NCBI GenBank assembly: GCA_028869595.1
Contig: JAGWRU010000222.1
Span: forward strand, 1 to 43,999
Direction of reading: 5' to 3'
Length of the DNA stretch: 43,999 nucleotides
DNA from: Rhodospirillales bacterium
GTDB taxonomy: Bacteria > Pseudomonadota > Alphaproteobacteria > Acetobacterales > Acetobacteraceae
The translations under genes and the position numbers were made by a program. The notes beneath the pieces are model-generated. The model saw only the letters and a program-made list of their open reading frames with translations, was not told where the DNA came from and searched no databases. This document shows, piece after piece, positions 32,508 to 41,992 of this stretch. Position 1 is the stretch's first letter; every line of letters starts with the position of its first letter.

Positions 32508-33743
32508 TCAGGCGAAATGCGCGGCGAGGGCCGAAAGCGCCACGGCGAGCTGGCTGCCGCTGGCGAGGTCCTTCACCTGTGCCACTCCGGCCGCCAGATC
32601 GTCCGGCCCGAGAATGATCGCCGCCCGCGCGCCGATCCGATTGGCCCGCTCCATCCGCCGTTTGAGATTGCCGCGATAGGCCATCTCCGCGCGCAGCCCG
32701 GCCGCACGCAGCTGCTGCAGCACGCCGATGGCGGCGGTTTCGGTGGCGGCATCGACCGGGATCACCGCGATCGCCACCGCTGCGGCCGGCGGTTCGGCAA
32801 GCAGCATGGCCAGCCGCTCCACCCCCGCCGCCCAGCCCACCGCAGGCGTCGCCGGCCCGCCCATTTCGCCGATCAGCCCGTCATAGCGCCCGCCACCCAT
32901 CACCGTGCCCTGCGCGCCGAGCGCGGTGGTGACGAATTCGAAGGCGGTATGGCCGTAATAATCGAGGCCGCGCACGATGCGCGGATTCTCCACGAAGGGC
33001 ACACCGAACGCATCCAGCGCGCGTTTCAGCCCGGCATAGAACTCCGCCGCCGCCGTGGTCAGGAAAGGCACGATGGTCGGGGCATCGGCAACGATACGCC
33101 GATCGCCCTCGTCCTTGCTGTCGAGGATGCGCAGCGGATTGCGCGCCAGACGCTCGCGGCTATCGGCCGACAGCGCCGCCTCATGGGCGGTGAAATAGGC
33201 GACCAGCGCGGCGCGATAGGCAGCGCGGCTTTCCGCATCGCCCAGCGTGTTCAGCTCCAGCACCACCTGCCCGGCGACGCCCAGCGCGGCCAGGATGGCA
33301 TGGCCGCAGGCAATCGCCTCGGCATCGGCCAGCGGCTCGGCCGGGCCGATCAGCTCCAGCCCGATCTGGTGGAATTGCCGGTAGCGGCCTTTCTGCGGCC
33401 GCTCGTAGCGAAACATCGGCCCGGCATAGAACACTTTCTGCGGCAGGGACTGGGTCAGCCCGTTGCTGACCAAGGCGCGGCAGACGCCGGCCGTGCCTTC
33501 CGGGCGCAGCGTGATGCCATCGCCGCCGCGATCCTGGAAACTGTACATCTCCTTGGTCACGACATCGGAGGTTTCGCCCAGGGTGCGGGCGAAGACCCGG
33601 GTATCCTCGAAGATCGGCGTGGTCCAGGGATCGAAGCCGTAGCTTTCCGCGACGCGACGCGCGGTCTCGATCACGTGCTGGTGGCGGCGCTGATCCTCGC
33701 CGATCAGATCACGGGTGCCGCGGACGGGCTGCAGGGCGGCCAT
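32508..33743 (-). CDS. hisS: Histidyl-tRNA synthetase
   Basis: 411 residues, class II synthetase. Family start [18 protein letters not shown]; motif 2 contains [19 protein letters not shown]; the His-specific sequences [11 protein letters not shown] and GGRYDGL are present; motif 3 is [14 protein letters not shown]. The C-terminal anticodon-binding domain begins about residue 325 ([13 protein letters not shown]). It charges tRNA-His in the cytoplasm. It follows ispG by 160 nt; a near-perfect 25-nt palindrome lies in that gap. Confidence 0.95.
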   Translation of the reverse strand: MAALQPVRGTRDLIGEDQRRHQHVIETARRVAESYGFDPWTTPIFEDTRVFARTLGETSDVVTKEMYSFQDRGGDGITLRPEGTAGVCRALVSNGLTQSLPQKVFYAGPMFRYERPQKGRYRQFHQIGLELIGPAEPLADAEAIACGHAILAALGVAGQVVLELNTLGDAESRAAYRAALVAYFTAHEAALSADSRERLARNPLRILDSKDEGDRRIVADAPTIVPFLTTAAAEFYAGLKRALDAFGVPFVENPRIVRGLDYYGHTAFEFVTTALGAQGTVMGGGRYDGLIGEMGGPATPAVGWAAGVERLAMLLAEPPAAAVAIAVIPVDAATETAAIGVLQQLRAAGLRAEMAYRGNLKRRMERANRIGARAAIILGPDDLAAGVAQVKDLASGSQLAVALSALAAHFA

Positions 33744-33810
33744 GGCTCAGCTCGCCGCGCGGAAGGAAAGGGTCGGGATCGCGATGCTCATGCCATGCTC
33801 ATATGCTGCG

Positions 33811-33835
33811 GGCGCGCTCCGCAGCGGAGCGCGCC
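33811..33835. other. 25-nt near-perfect palindrome in the ispG-hisS gap
   Basis: GGCGCGCTCCGC, one A, GCGGAGCGCGCC: twelve paired bases on each side of a single central base. As RNA it would make a very stable hairpin with a small loop 68 nt before the hisS ATG. No T-run follows on either strand. It may be a terminator for ispG, a leader hairpin for hisS or a protein site. Confidence 0.55.
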
Positions 33836-33903
33836 GCGCAATCTAGGCGAATTCGTCGAAATGAAACACCAGGGGGGACGCCCCGCCGGCTGGAACCGCC
33901 CGC

Positions 33904-35022
33904 CTATTCCGCCGCTTCGGCGACCGGGGCGGCTTTCATCGCCTCCGCCTTGGCCTCCACCAGTTCCACGATATGGTCGATCATGCTGGTGCCTTCGATC
34001 GTGTGATCGGTCTTGCCGGCGGCATAGACCATGTGCCGGCCATTGCCGCCGCCGGTCACGCCGAGATCGGTCATCAGCGCCTCCCCGGGGCCGTTCACCA
34101 CGCAGCCGATGATCGAGAGCGTGATCGGCGTAACGATATGGGCCAGGCGTTCTTCCAGCGTCTGCACCGTCTCGATCACGTTGAAGCCCTGGCGCGCGCA
34201 GGACGGACAGGAGATCACCTTCACGCCGCGATGGCGGATGCCGAGTGCCTTCAGCATGTCCCAGCCGACCCGCACCTCCTCCTCCGGCTCGGCCGACAGC
34301 GAAACCCGCAGCGTGTCGCCGATCCCGGCCCAGAGCAGCGAGCCCAGCCCGATCGAGGATTTCACCGTGCCCATGCGCCGCCCGCCGGCTTCGGTGATGC
34401 CGATATGCAGCGGATGGTCGCAGACCTCGGCCAGTTGCTGATAGGCGGCCACCGCGAGGAACACGTCGGAAGCCTTCACGCTGATCTTGAACTCGTGGAA
34501 ATCGTGCTGCTGGAGGATGTTCGCGTGATAGAGCGCGCTTTCCACCAGGGCTTCCGGGTTGGGTTCGCCGTATTTTTCCAGCAGGTGCTTTTCCAGGCTG
34601 CCGGCATTGACGCCGATCCGCATCGAGCAGCCATGGTCGCGCGCCGCCTTGATGACTTCGCGCACCCGCTCGTCGCTGCCGATATTGCCGGGATTGATGC
34701 GCAGGCAGGCCGCCCCGCTCTCCGCCGCCTCGATCGCGCGCTTGTAGTGGAAATGGATGTCGGCAACGATCGGCACGTTCACTTCCGGCACGATCTCCTT
34801 CAGCGCCAGGGCGCTTTCCTGATCGGGGCAGGAGACGCGGACGATATCGACCCCGGCCAGCTCGGCGCGGCGGATCTGGGCGATGGTTCCCGCGACGTCA
34901 TGGGTCAGGGTGTTGGTCATGGTCTGCACGGTGATCGGTGCATCGCCGCCGACCGGTACCTTGCCGACATGGATCTTGCGCGAGACGCGCCTCGTGATCT
35001 GCTGATAGGGCCGATAGCTCAT
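33904..35022 (-). CDS. ispG: 4-hydroxy-3-methylbut-2-enyl diphosphate synthase (GcpE)
   Basis: 372 residues. [33 protein letters not shown] and [14 protein letters not shown] are GcpE signatures; the Fe-S cluster ligands are in [11 protein letters not shown] and [11 protein letters not shown]. It reduces the cyclic diphosphate intermediate of the MEP isoprenoid pathway, consistent with ubiquinone genes elsewhere here. It lies 157 nt after the RodZ-like gene. A TATAAA hexamer at 35103-35108 (minus strand) may be part of its promoter, but no good -35 is in place. Confidence 0.95.
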   Translation of the reverse strand: MSYRPYQQITRRVSRKIHVGKVPVGGDAPITVQTMTNTLTHDVAGTIAQIRRAELAGVDIVRVSCPDQESALALKEIVPEVNVPIVADIHFHYKRAIEAAESGAACLRINPGNIGSDERVREVIKAARDHGCSMRIGVNAGSLEKHLLEKYGEPNPEALVESALYHANILQQHDFHEFKISVKASDVFLAVAAYQQLAEVCDHPLHIGITEAGGRRMGTVKSSIGLGSLLWAGIGDTLRVSLSAEPEEEVRVGWDMLKALGIRHRGVKVISCPSCARQGFNVIETVQTLEERLAHIVTPITLSIIGCVVNGPGEALMTDLGVTGGGNGRHMVYAAGKTDHTIEGTSMIDHIVELVEAKAEAMKAAPVAEAAE

Positions 35023-35179
35023 GATGATCGCTCTTTCTGCCTTGGCGCGTCGGGCGGAACCATGCCCGGAACGCTCGATGCCCGGGTCGCTGCAAGCACG
35101 CCTTTATAGCCCAGAATGGGGATGAACGGACCACGCCGCCAGCCCGGGCTGCTTTTTCCGCCAGTCGGGGCGCATGCTG

Positions 35180-36406
35180 CTACCGCGCAGTTGCGCTCTG
35201 CGGCGGCGTCTGATTTGCGCTTGGCGCATGGATGGCGGAGCCAGCCACCGGTGCTGCCCCGGATTGGGGAGTGGATATGGGTGCCGGCGCGGGCGAAGTC
35301 ACGCCCCCGGACGTGGGGACGAGCAGCGCGCCGGCCTTGATGCGGTCCGGATTGAGGGTCAGCCCGCGCCGCACTGCCCCAGGCTTGCCGAGCGGCGGCT
35401 CCGCCGTGCCATCGACGATCAGATAGGTGCCGCCGGCATTGCCCGTGGTCAGACGCAGACCGGCGCCGGCCGGCACCGGCCAGGTCTCGCCGGCATGCAG
35501 AATGCGGTTGAGCAGGATCTGCCCGGACGCATCGCGCACTTCCATCCAGGCATCGGCATTCGCCGCCACCACGACGCGGCTGGAAGGCGCCGCCGGCGGG
35601 CCGGCGGCATTGCCGGGTTGCGCAACCGCGATTTGGCCGGCCGCGGGCGGCGTTGCGGCATTGGACACCGCGGCAGCGGTCTGGCCGGGTGCCGGGGCGG
35701 CTTGCGACCCAGCCGAGGCCGCCCCGACGGTCGTCGCCGCCGCAGCGGAAGACGGGGAGATATCCGCCGCCGCCGGGGCGGATGGTGCATTGCCGGCGGC
35801 CGAGGCAGCGGCGCCTGCCCCCGCCGCCGGAGCTGCGCCGCCCATCGGGGCAGCGCCCACCGAGGTACCGCCCGCGGGGGTACCGCCCACGGGGGTACCG
35901 CCCACCGGCGCACTCCCGTTGGCCGCAGTCCGGGCCGGAGGTACCGAGGCGACCAGCGGCGCCAGGCGCTGCGGCACGGGTGGCACCGTCTCCGCCGGTA
36001 GCCGCCCCTCGCCCGACAGGCGATACCAGCCGACATAGGCCACGACCACCAGCACGAGCCCCAGCAGCAGCACGGCGCCGGTCGGCATGCCGCGCTCCGG
36101 CAGCGGCGCGGGAAAGGCGAGTTCGGTCTTGCGGCTGACGGTTGCCGCCTCGGCCTTGAAGCGGCGGGATAATTCTTCCGGGTCCAGGCCCAGCGCCCCG
36201 GCATAGCTGCGCAGGAAGCCCAACGCATAGGCATTGCCCGGCAGATCGCCGATCCGCCCCTCTTCCAGCGCGGCCAGATAGGGCAGGCGGATGCGCAGAT
36301 CGCGCGCCACATCGGGCAGGCGCCAGCCCAGCCTTTCGCGCGCCGCGCGCAGATCGGCGCCGACGCGCGGGGCATCCACCGCTGCAACCGATCCCTCGCC
36401 CGTCAT
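35180..36406 (-). CDS. RodZ-like protein: helix-turn-helix, membrane helix, DUF4115 domain
   Basis: 408 residues. The N-terminal HTH (17-75) is RLGWRLPDVARDLRIRLPYL and NAYALGFLRSYAGALGLDPE, the RodZ/HTH_25 pattern. A single membrane helix lies at 108-128. Then come about 140 residues rich in Ala, Pro and Gly, with the repeat PVGGT / PAGGT (166-190). The C-terminal DUF4115 domain (about 265-370) includes ADAWMEVRDASGQILLNRIL and GAGLRLTTGNAGGTYLIVDG. RodZ proteins help the MreB cytoskeleton and cell shape, and are usual neighbours of ispG. The spacer is unusually long and low in complexity. Confidence 0.88.
   Translation of the reverse strand: MTGEGSVAAVDAPRVGADLRAARERLGWRLPDVARDLRIRLPYLAALEEGRIGDLPGNAYALGFLRSYAGALGLDPEELSRRFKAEAATVSRKTELAFPAPLPERGMPTGAVLLLGLVLVVVAYVGWYRLSGEGRLPAETVPPVPQRLAPLVASVPPARTAANGSAPVGGTPVGGTPAGGTSVGAAPMGGAAPAAGAGAAASAAGNAPSAPAAADISPSSAAAATTVGAASAGSQAAPAPGQTAAAVSNAATPPAAGQIAVAQPGNAAGPPAAPSSRVVVAANADAWMEVRDASGQILLNRILHAGETWPVPAGAGLRLTTGNAGGTYLIVDGTAEPPLGKPGAVRRGLTLNPDRIKAGALLVPTSGGVTSPAPAPISTPQSGAAPVAGSAIHAPSANQTPPQSATAR
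35864..35908. repeat. 15-bp tandem repeat, three copies, in the RodZ-like gene
   Basis: Three copies of a 15-bp unit beginning GGTACCGCCC start at 35864, 35879 and 35894. In frame they encode repeated VGGTP/AGGTS. Variation in copy number would change the length of the periplasmic spacer without breaking the frame. Confidence 0.8.
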
Positions 36407-36579
36407 CGCCGGCTGTTCCGCCGGACGCGCAGGCCCAATCGTCCGTTCCGAGAAGATCCTGCGCCCACTGATCCCGCGCCCGCCTCGCGCGCACCGCCCG
36501 CCTTATGCAGGAAGCACCGCTCGCGGCATCTAAACCATCCGCCCATCGCTTGCCAACCGCCGGAAAAGTGACGCTGCCG

Positions 36580-36591
36580 AGACGATCGTCT
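36580..36591. other. Perfect 12-bp palindrome AGACGATCGTCT upstream of the RodZ-like gene
   Basis: It lies in the 250-nt gap between ptsP and the RodZ-like gene, about 175 nt before the latter's start, and is flanked by a further CCG/CGG dyad with a bulge. It could be a regulator site or a hairpin behind ptsP. I see no gene or clear promoter in this gap. Confidence 0.35.
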
Positions 36592-36656
36592 TCGGTACGT
36601 CATCGATCCCGATGCCGGCGCGGCGCACCGGGCTCGGTTTCAGAAACGCCGGTGCC

Positions 36657-38882
36657 TCAGTCGATCATACCCTGTTCGCGGGCCCAGGCGGTGATCGGCT
36701 CGCGCAGGCTGGCCGCGCCGTCGGCATTGCGCCGGATCGCCGCCAGCACCGGGCGGAAACTGCGCAGATCGAGCCTGGCGAGCAGCGCCTTCACCGCCGG
36801 CAGCCCGGTCGCCGGCATCGACAGCGTGGTCAGCCCCAGCCCCACCAGCGTCATCGCATCGAGCGGCCTGCCCGCCTGCTCGCCGCACAGCGAGACCGGC
36901 ACGCCTGCCGCATTGGCCTGCTGCAACACCGTCTCCAGCGCATCGAAAACCGGCGGCGACAGCAAATCGTATCGCCCCGCCAGGGCCGGGCTGGAGCGAT
37001 CCGCGGCGAACAGGAACTGCATCAGATCATTGGAGCCGATCGAAATGAAATCGACCTCGGCCAGGATTGCCGGCAATTGCCAAAGCAGCGACGGCACTTC
37101 CAGCATCGAGCCGATGCGCAGCCCGGCCGGTGCCGGGCGCACCCGCTTCGCCTCGGCCAGCAACAGGGCGCGCGCGGCACGGAACTCGGCCACCGTCGCG
37201 ACCATGGGAAACATCACCGATAATTCCCGCCCGCCTGCGGCCAGCAGCAAAGCGCGCAATTGCCGGCGCAGCAAAGCCGGCCGATCGAGACCGACCCGCA
37301 GCGAGCGCCAGCCCATCGCCGGGTTTTCCTCCACCGGCTGTTCGCTGCCCGGCAGCAGCTTGTCGCCGCCCAGATCGAGGGTGCGAAACACCACCGGCCT
37401 TCCCGCCGCGCGGTCCAGTACCCGGGCATACATCGCCGCCTGCTCGCCGATATCGGCGATCTCGCCGCGCGCCAGCATGGCGATCTCGGTGCGAAACAGC
37501 CCGATCCCCGCCGCCCCGGTACGGTCGAGCTGATCGAGTTCCATCGCCAGCCCGACATTCAGCAGCAGCGTCACCCCGGTGCCGTCCGCCGTTGCCGCCG
37601 GGCGGTCGCGCAGCGCGGCATAGCCCGCTTCCTGCGCGGTACGGGCCGCCAAGGCGCGTTCATAGACCTGTCGCAGCTCCGCATCGGGGCGCAGGATCAA
37701 CTGTCCGTCATCGGCATTCACCACCGCCGTGATGCCGGGTTCGGCACTGTCCAGCATGCCGCGCGCGCCGCCGATCGCCGGCAGGCCGAGGGCACGGGCC
37801 AGGATCGCGGCATGCCCGGCCGGGCTTGCTTCCTCCACCGCCACCGCCACCACGCCGCGCTGCTGCCAGTCGAGCAGTTCCGCAGGCCCCAGCCGACGGG
37901 CCAGCAGGATCGATCCGGGGGCGATGGGCTGGCGCGGCATATCGCCTTCCAGCGCGGTCAGCAGGCGCCCGGCGAGGTCTTCGAGATCGGCCATCCGCTC
38001 GCGCAGATAGGGATCGGTGATGCGGCGCATGCGGTCGCGCAATTCCCCGGCGACGCGCTGCACGGCGGCCTCGGCGGACAGGCCGCCGGCGATCGCCTCC
38101 TCCACCCGGCGCAGCCAGCCGGTATCGGCGGCAACCAGGCGATAGGCTTCCAGCACCTCGCGCGAGGCGGTGTCCTCCGCCCCGTTGGGCAGCCCGTCGG
38201 CGAGCAACTGATCGAGGCCGCGTTGCATATGCTCGGCCGCCGCGTGTAGGCGGGCGCGTTCCGCCGCCGGGTCTTCGGCCAGCAGCCGGCGCGCCACCGG
38301 GCGCACGCCGTGCAGCACCACCGGGCCGATGGCGATCCCCGGTGCCAGCGCGATGCCGGAAAAGACGCGCGGCACCGTCGCCCCTACCCCCTCCTCGGCC
38401 CCGTCGGCGGCGCCGGTCGCGGAGAGGATTTCGGCGAGCAGCATCGCCACCGTCTCCAACACCTCCACCTCATCCTCGGAATAGCGGCGCGGGGTGCGGT
38501 TCTGCGCCGCCAGTACGCCCAGTGTCCGCCCCGCGCGGCGCACCGGCACGGCGATCATCGAGGCATAGGGCTCCTCGCCGGTTTCCGGACGATAGGCAAA
38601 GGCGGGATGGTTCTGCGCATCCGGCAGATTGAGGATCTGCGCGGTGGCGGCGCACAGCCCGACGATCCCCTCGCCCACCCGCAGCCGGGTGCGACCGACC
38701 GCGGCGACGTTCAATCCTTCGGTGGCGGCGAGTTCCAGGATATCGCCGGGGCGCTGGACGTAGATGGTGCAGACTTCGCTGACCAGTTCGCCAGCCAGCA
38801 GGCGCGTCACCTCGGCAAGCGGCGCCGCGCCATGCGCCATCAGATCGCGGAGCCGGGCAAGCAGGCGCCGCGGCGCTGTCAT
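36657..38882 (-). CDS. ptsP: PtsP: GAF-domain phosphoenolpyruvate-protein phosphotransferase (EI-Ntr)
   Basis: 741 residues. The GAF domain (about 20-155) contains GEGIVGLCAATAQILNLPDA. The N-terminal EI domain (about 172-310) starts FSGIALAPGIAIGPVVL. The swivel domain has the phospho-His H357 in SPAGHAAILARALGLPAI; most family members have T-S before the His, here A-G. The PEP-binding barrel follows with GLFRTEIAML, GSNDLMQ and the catalytic Cys666 in VSLCGEQAG. It starts the nitrogen phosphotransfer chain to HPr-like and EIIA-Ntr proteins. It follows the nitronate monooxygenase-like gene by only 4 nt, so they are co-transcribed. Confidence 0.93.
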   Translation of the reverse strand: MTAPRRLLARLRDLMAHGAAPLAEVTRLLAGELVSEVCTIYVQRPGDILELAATEGLNVAAVGRTRLRVGEGIVGLCAATAQILNLPDAQNHPAFAYRPETGEEPYASMIAVPVRRAGRTLGVLAAQNRTPRRYSEDEVEVLETVAMLLAEILSATGAADGAEEGVGATVPRVFSGIALAPGIAIGPVVLHGVRPVARRLLAEDPAAERARLHAAAEHMQRGLDQLLADGLPNGAEDTASREVLEAYRLVAADTGWLRRVEEAIAGGLSAEAAVQRVAGELRDRMRRITDPYLRERMADLEDLAGRLLTALEGDMPRQPIAPGSILLARRLGPAELLDWQQRGVVAVAVEEASPAGHAAILARALGLPAIGGARGMLDSAEPGITAVVNADDGQLILRPDAELRQVYERALAARTAQEAGYAALRDRPAATADGTGVTLLLNVGLAMELDQLDRTGAAGIGLFRTEIAMLARGEIADIGEQAAMYARVLDRAAGRPVVFRTLDLGGDKLLPGSEQPVEENPAMGWRSLRVGLDRPALLRRQLRALLLAAGGRELSVMFPMVATVAEFRAARALLLAEAKRVRPAPAGLRIGSMLEVPSLLWQLPAILAEVDFISIGSNDLMQFLFAADRSSPALAGRYDLLSPPVFDALETVLQQANAAGVPVSLCGEQAGRPLDAMTLVGLGLTTLSMPATGLPAVKALLARLDLRSFRPVLAAIRRNADGAASLREPITAWAREQGMID

Positions 38883-38886
38883 CGCC

Positions 38887-39942
38887 TCATGCCTCTCCGC
38901 CGGGCGGGTGGGTGCGGGCGATCAGGGCTGCTTCAGCCTCGGCGCGCAGCGCGGCGATGATCTCGGCGATCGGCTGCTCCGCCGTCACCATGCCGACCGA
39001 CTGGCCGGCCATCACGGAGCCGTTCTCGACATCGCCGTCGATCACCGCGCGGCGCAGCGCGCCGGCCCAGAAATGCTCGATCTCCAGCTGGGCCGCTTCC
39101 TTGGTCAGATCACCGGCCTGAAACCGCGCCGAGACCTCCGCCTGATGGCGCAGAAACCGGCGCGTGCCTTCATTGACCAGGCCGCGCACCGGGATCACCG
39201 GAAACCGCTCATCGAGCTGGATCGAAGGCAGGGCATCGCGCGCCGCGGCCCGGATGAAGGCCTGCTTGAAGCGTGGATGGGCGATGCTTTCGGTCGATGC
39301 CGCGAAACGTGTGCCGAGCTGCACGCCCGAGGCGCCCATTTCCAGATAGGACAGGATCGCCTCGCCGCGTCCCAGCCCGCCCGCCACGAAAACCGGCACA
39401 TCCTTGACATGCGGCAGGATTTCCTGAGCGAGCACGGTCAGCGAAACCGGGCCGATATGCCCGCCCGCCTCCGATCCCTCGATCACCAGCGCATCGGCGC
39501 CGGAGCGCACCAGGCGCTTGGCCAGCACCAGGGCCGGGGCAAAGGCGATCAGCTTGGCGCCGCCATCCTTCACCCGGCGCACCGCCCCGCCGGGGGGAAT
39601 GCCGCCGGCCAGCACGACATGGCCGACACCGGCCGCCAAAGTGACATCGATCAGCGCGTCGAGCTGCGGGTGCATGGTGATCAGATTGACGCCGAAGGGC
39701 CGCGCCGTCAGTGCCTGGGTGGCGGCGATCTCGGCTTCCAGCAGCGCCGGGGTCATCGCGCCACAGGCGATCACCCCGAAGCCGCCGGCATTGGAGATGG
39801 CGGAGACCAGATGGCGCTCGCTCACCCAGCTCATGGCGCCGCCGAGAATGGCGTGCGGACAGCCGAGAAAGGCCGCGCCGCGCGCCCATAGCGCATCGAG
39901 ACGGGCGGCGGCCTCGGCGGCGGTCATTGCTTCAGGCTGCAT
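38887..39942 (-). CDS. Nitronate monooxygenase / 2-nitropropane dioxygenase family protein
   Basis: 351 residues, FMN-binding TIM barrel. LVSAISNAGGFGVIACGAMT, IEGSEAGGHIGPVSL (with the likely catalytic His) and VPVFVAGGLGRGEAILSYLEMGASGVQLGTRF (phosphate-binding part) are strong. The family oxidises nitronates or, in some members, acts as enoyl-ACP reductase, so the substrate is open. The ATG at 39942 overlaps the lysC stop by 11 nt; an ATG at 39927 with a 4-nt gap is also possible and no good ribosome site decides. It lies between lysC and ptsP in one transcript. Confidence 0.88.
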   Translation of the reverse strand: MQPEAMTAAEAAARLDALWARGAAFLGCPHAILGGAMSWVSERHLVSAISNAGGFGVIACGAMTPALLEAEIAATQALTARPFGVNLITMHPQLDALIDVTLAAGVGHVVLAGGIPPGGAVRRVKDGGAKLIAFAPALVLAKRLVRSGADALVIEGSEAGGHIGPVSLTVLAQEILPHVKDVPVFVAGGLGRGEAILSYLEMGASGVQLGTRFAASTESIAHPRFKQAFIRAAARDALPSIQLDERFPVIPVRGLVNEGTRRFLRHQAEVSARFQAGDLTKEAAQLEIEHFWAGALRRAVIDGDVENGSVMAGQSVGMVTAEQPIAEIIAALRAEAEAALIARTHPPGGEA

Positions 39943-41164
39943 CGAGGCCGTAGGCGGTATGCAGCGCGCGCACCGCCAGTTCCGTGTATTCGGCGGCGAT
40001 CAGCACGCTGACCTTGATTTCGCTGGTCGAGATGACCTGGATGTTGATCGCCTTGTCGGCCAGCGTGCGGAACATCGTGCTGGCGACACCGGCATGGCTG
40101 CGCATGCCGACGCCGACCACGCTGATCTTGGCGACATCGGCATCGATCGCCAGATCGCGATAGCCGATCTGCGGCTGCGCGCTGCCCAGCACCGCCTGGG
40201 TGCGGGCCAGATCGGCGCGGCCCACGGTGAATGTCATGTCGGTCGTGCTGTCATCGGAGATGTTCTGCACGATCATGTCGACATTGACGTTCTCCGCCGC
40301 CAGGGCGCCGAAAATGGCGGCGGCGATGCCGGGCCGGTCGGGCACGCGGCGCACGGTGATCTTCGCTTCGTCGCGGGAATAGGCGATCCCGGCCACGATT
40401 TCCTTTTCCACGATCTCATCCTCATCCACGACCAGGGTGCCGGCATCGTCGGAAGCCGGCGCTTCGGTGAAGCTGGACAGCACGCGCACGCGCACGCGTT
40501 CATTCATCGCGAGCTCGACGCTGCGCGTCTGCAGGACCTTGGCACCCACCGAAGCGAGTTCCAGCATCTCCTCGTACGCGATGCGGGCCAGCTTGCGGGC
40601 TTTCGGCACGATGCGCGGATCGGTGGTATAGACGCCATCGACATCGGTGTAGATGTCGCAGCGCTCCGCCTTCAGCGCGGCGGCGAGTGCCACGGCCGAG
40701 GTATCGGACCCACCCCGCCCCAGCGTGGTGATACGGTGATCCTCGGCAATGCCCTGAAACCCGGTCACCACCGCGACCTGGCCCGCCTGCATGCGCCGGA
40801 CGATCTCGCCACCCTCGATCGACTGGATGCGGGCCTTGCCATGCGCGGTATCGGTGCGGATCGGCAATTGCCAGCCCTGCCAGGAGCGCGCCTCCACCCC
40901 CAACTCCTGCAGGGCGATGGCCAGCAGCCCGGCGGTCACTTGCTCGCCGGTCGCCACCACGGCGTCGTATTCGCGGGCATCGTGCAGCGGCGACAGGGCC
41001 TGGCACCAGCCGACCAGCTGGTTGGTGACGCCCGACATGGCGGAGACCACCACCGCGATCTGATGCCCGGCGCGCGCCTCGGCGGCGACGCGGGCGGCGA
41101 CGTTACGAATGCGATCGAGATCGGCAACCGAGGTGCCGCCGAATTTAAGGACGATACGGGCCAT
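39932..41164 (-). CDS. lysC: Aspartate kinase
   Basis: 410 residues. KFGGTSVADLDRI is the ATP-binding start; VVVSAMSGVTNQL, TGFQGIAEDHRITTLGRGGSD and DVDGVYTTDPRIVP are conserved kinase elements. Two ACT domains follow from about residue 265 (KITVRRVPDRPGIAAAIF) and about 345 (KISVVGVGMRSHAGVASTMF), so feedback control by lysine or threonine is expected. It makes aspartyl phosphate, the first step to lysine, threonine, methionine and diaminopimelate. It leads the lysC, nitronate monooxygenase-like, ptsP run and is divergent from ubiG (99 nt gap). Confidence 0.95.
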   Translation of the reverse strand: MARIVLKFGGTSVADLDRIRNVAARVAAEARAGHQIAVVVSAMSGVTNQLVGWCQALSPLHDAREYDAVVATGEQVTAGLLAIALQELGVEARSWQGWQLPIRTDTAHGKARIQSIEGGEIVRRMQAGQVAVVTGFQGIAEDHRITTLGRGGSDTSAVALAAALKAERCDIYTDVDGVYTTDPRIVPKARKLARIAYEEMLELASVGAKVLQTRSVELAMNERVRVRVLSSFTEAPASDDAGTLVVDEDEIVEKEIVAGIAYSRDEAKITVRRVPDRPGIAAAIFGALAAENVNVDMIVQNISDDSTTDMTFTVGRADLARTQAVLGSAQPQIGYRDLAIDADVAKISVVGVGMRSHAGVASTMFRTLADKAINIQVISTSEIKVSVLIAAEYTELAVRALHTAYGLDAA

Positions 41165-41263
41165 GCGGGGGGTCGATCTTTACGCGGTCCAGGGTCACAT
41201 AGGGAATCCGGGCGCAGACATACCGGTGCCGGGGTAAGCGGGCAACAGCGAGTAGTTTTCGTG

Positions 41264-41992
41264 ATGCAAATGGCGGCAGGCGGGGTTTCGGCGACGGAAG
41301 TGGCGCGGTTCGAGGCGCTGGCCGATGCCTGGTGGGCACCGGACGGGCCGTTGGCGCTGCTGCACCGCATGAATCCGGTGCGGATCGGCTGGATCGCCAC
41401 GCAGATCGCCGCACACTACGGCAGCGAGGCGCGACCCACCGTGCTGGATGTCGGCTGCGGCGCCGGGATCGCCGCCGAGGCACTGGCAAGGCGCGGCCAT
41501 CCGGTGCTGGGGGTCGATGCCGCCGCCGCCCCACTGGCGGCAGCGCGCGCCCATGCCGCCGGCTGCGAACACCCCCTCGATCTTACCTATCGCCAGGCGC
41601 TGCTGGCCGATCTGCTGGCCGAAAGGGCCCGTTTCCCCGTGGTCACGGCACTGGAGGTGATCGAGCATGTGCCGGAACCCGCCGCCTTCGTCACCGCCCT
41701 GGCCGGGCTGGTGGCGCCGGGCGGGCTGGTGGTGCTGTCGACGCTCAATCGCAGCCTGCGATCCCGCCTGTTTGCCAAATATGCGGCGGAATACGTGCTG
41801 CGCTGGGTGCCGCCGGGCACGCATGACTGGCACTGCTTCCTCAAACCCGCCGAGCTGGCCGGCATGGCCCGCGCCGCCGGGCTGCATGTGACGGCGGTGA
41901 CGGGAATTTCGCTCGGGCTGAACGGCGGCTTCCGGCTGGGCCGCGATACCGGCATCAACTATATGCTGGCGGCGATCAAGCCGGCGGCATAG
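41264..41992 (+). CDS. ubiG: Ubiquinone biosynthesis O-methyltransferase
   Basis: 242 residues. VARFEALADAWWAPDGPLAL and LHRMNPVRIGWI are the UbiG start; VLDVGCGAGIAAEALARRGH is the SAM-binding motif; TALEVIEHVPEPAAFV and GTHDWHCFLKPAEL follow in the expected order; LGRDTGINYMLAAIKP ends it. It methylates two hydroxyl groups on the quinone ring at the inner membrane. The ATG at 41264 and an in-frame GTG one codon earlier are both possible. Its tail overlaps the convergent nucleoside phosphorylase gene by 17 nt. Confidence 0.93.
   Translation: MQMAAGGVSATEVARFEALADAWWAPDGPLALLHRMNPVRIGWIATQIAAHYGSEARPTVLDVGCGAGIAAEALARRGHPVLGVDAAAAPLAAARAHAAGCEHPLDLTYRQALLADLLAERARFPVVTALEVIEHVPEPAAFVTALAGLVAPGGLVVLSTLNRSLRSRLFAKYAAEYVLRWVPPGTHDWHCFLKPAELAGMARAAGLHVTAVTGISLGLNGGFRLGRDTGINYMLAAIKPAA

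Noticed and set aside
30999-34112. A 1037-codon open frame on the plus strand
   Set aside because: It is antisense to prmC, prfA and hisS, whose families are certain; the frame is open only because high G/C leaves few stop codons. Its product is Arg/Gly/His-rich and lacks any family pattern.
35103-35108. TATAAA on the minus strand as ispG -10 box
   Set aside because: No acceptable -35 hexamer lies 15-19 nt upstream, so it is mentioned only as a possibility with ispG.
35142-35155. CCAGCCCGGGCTGC followed by five T as a terminator
   Set aside because: The dyad CAGCCCGGGCTG has almost no loop and the T-run is on the strand where no gene ends.
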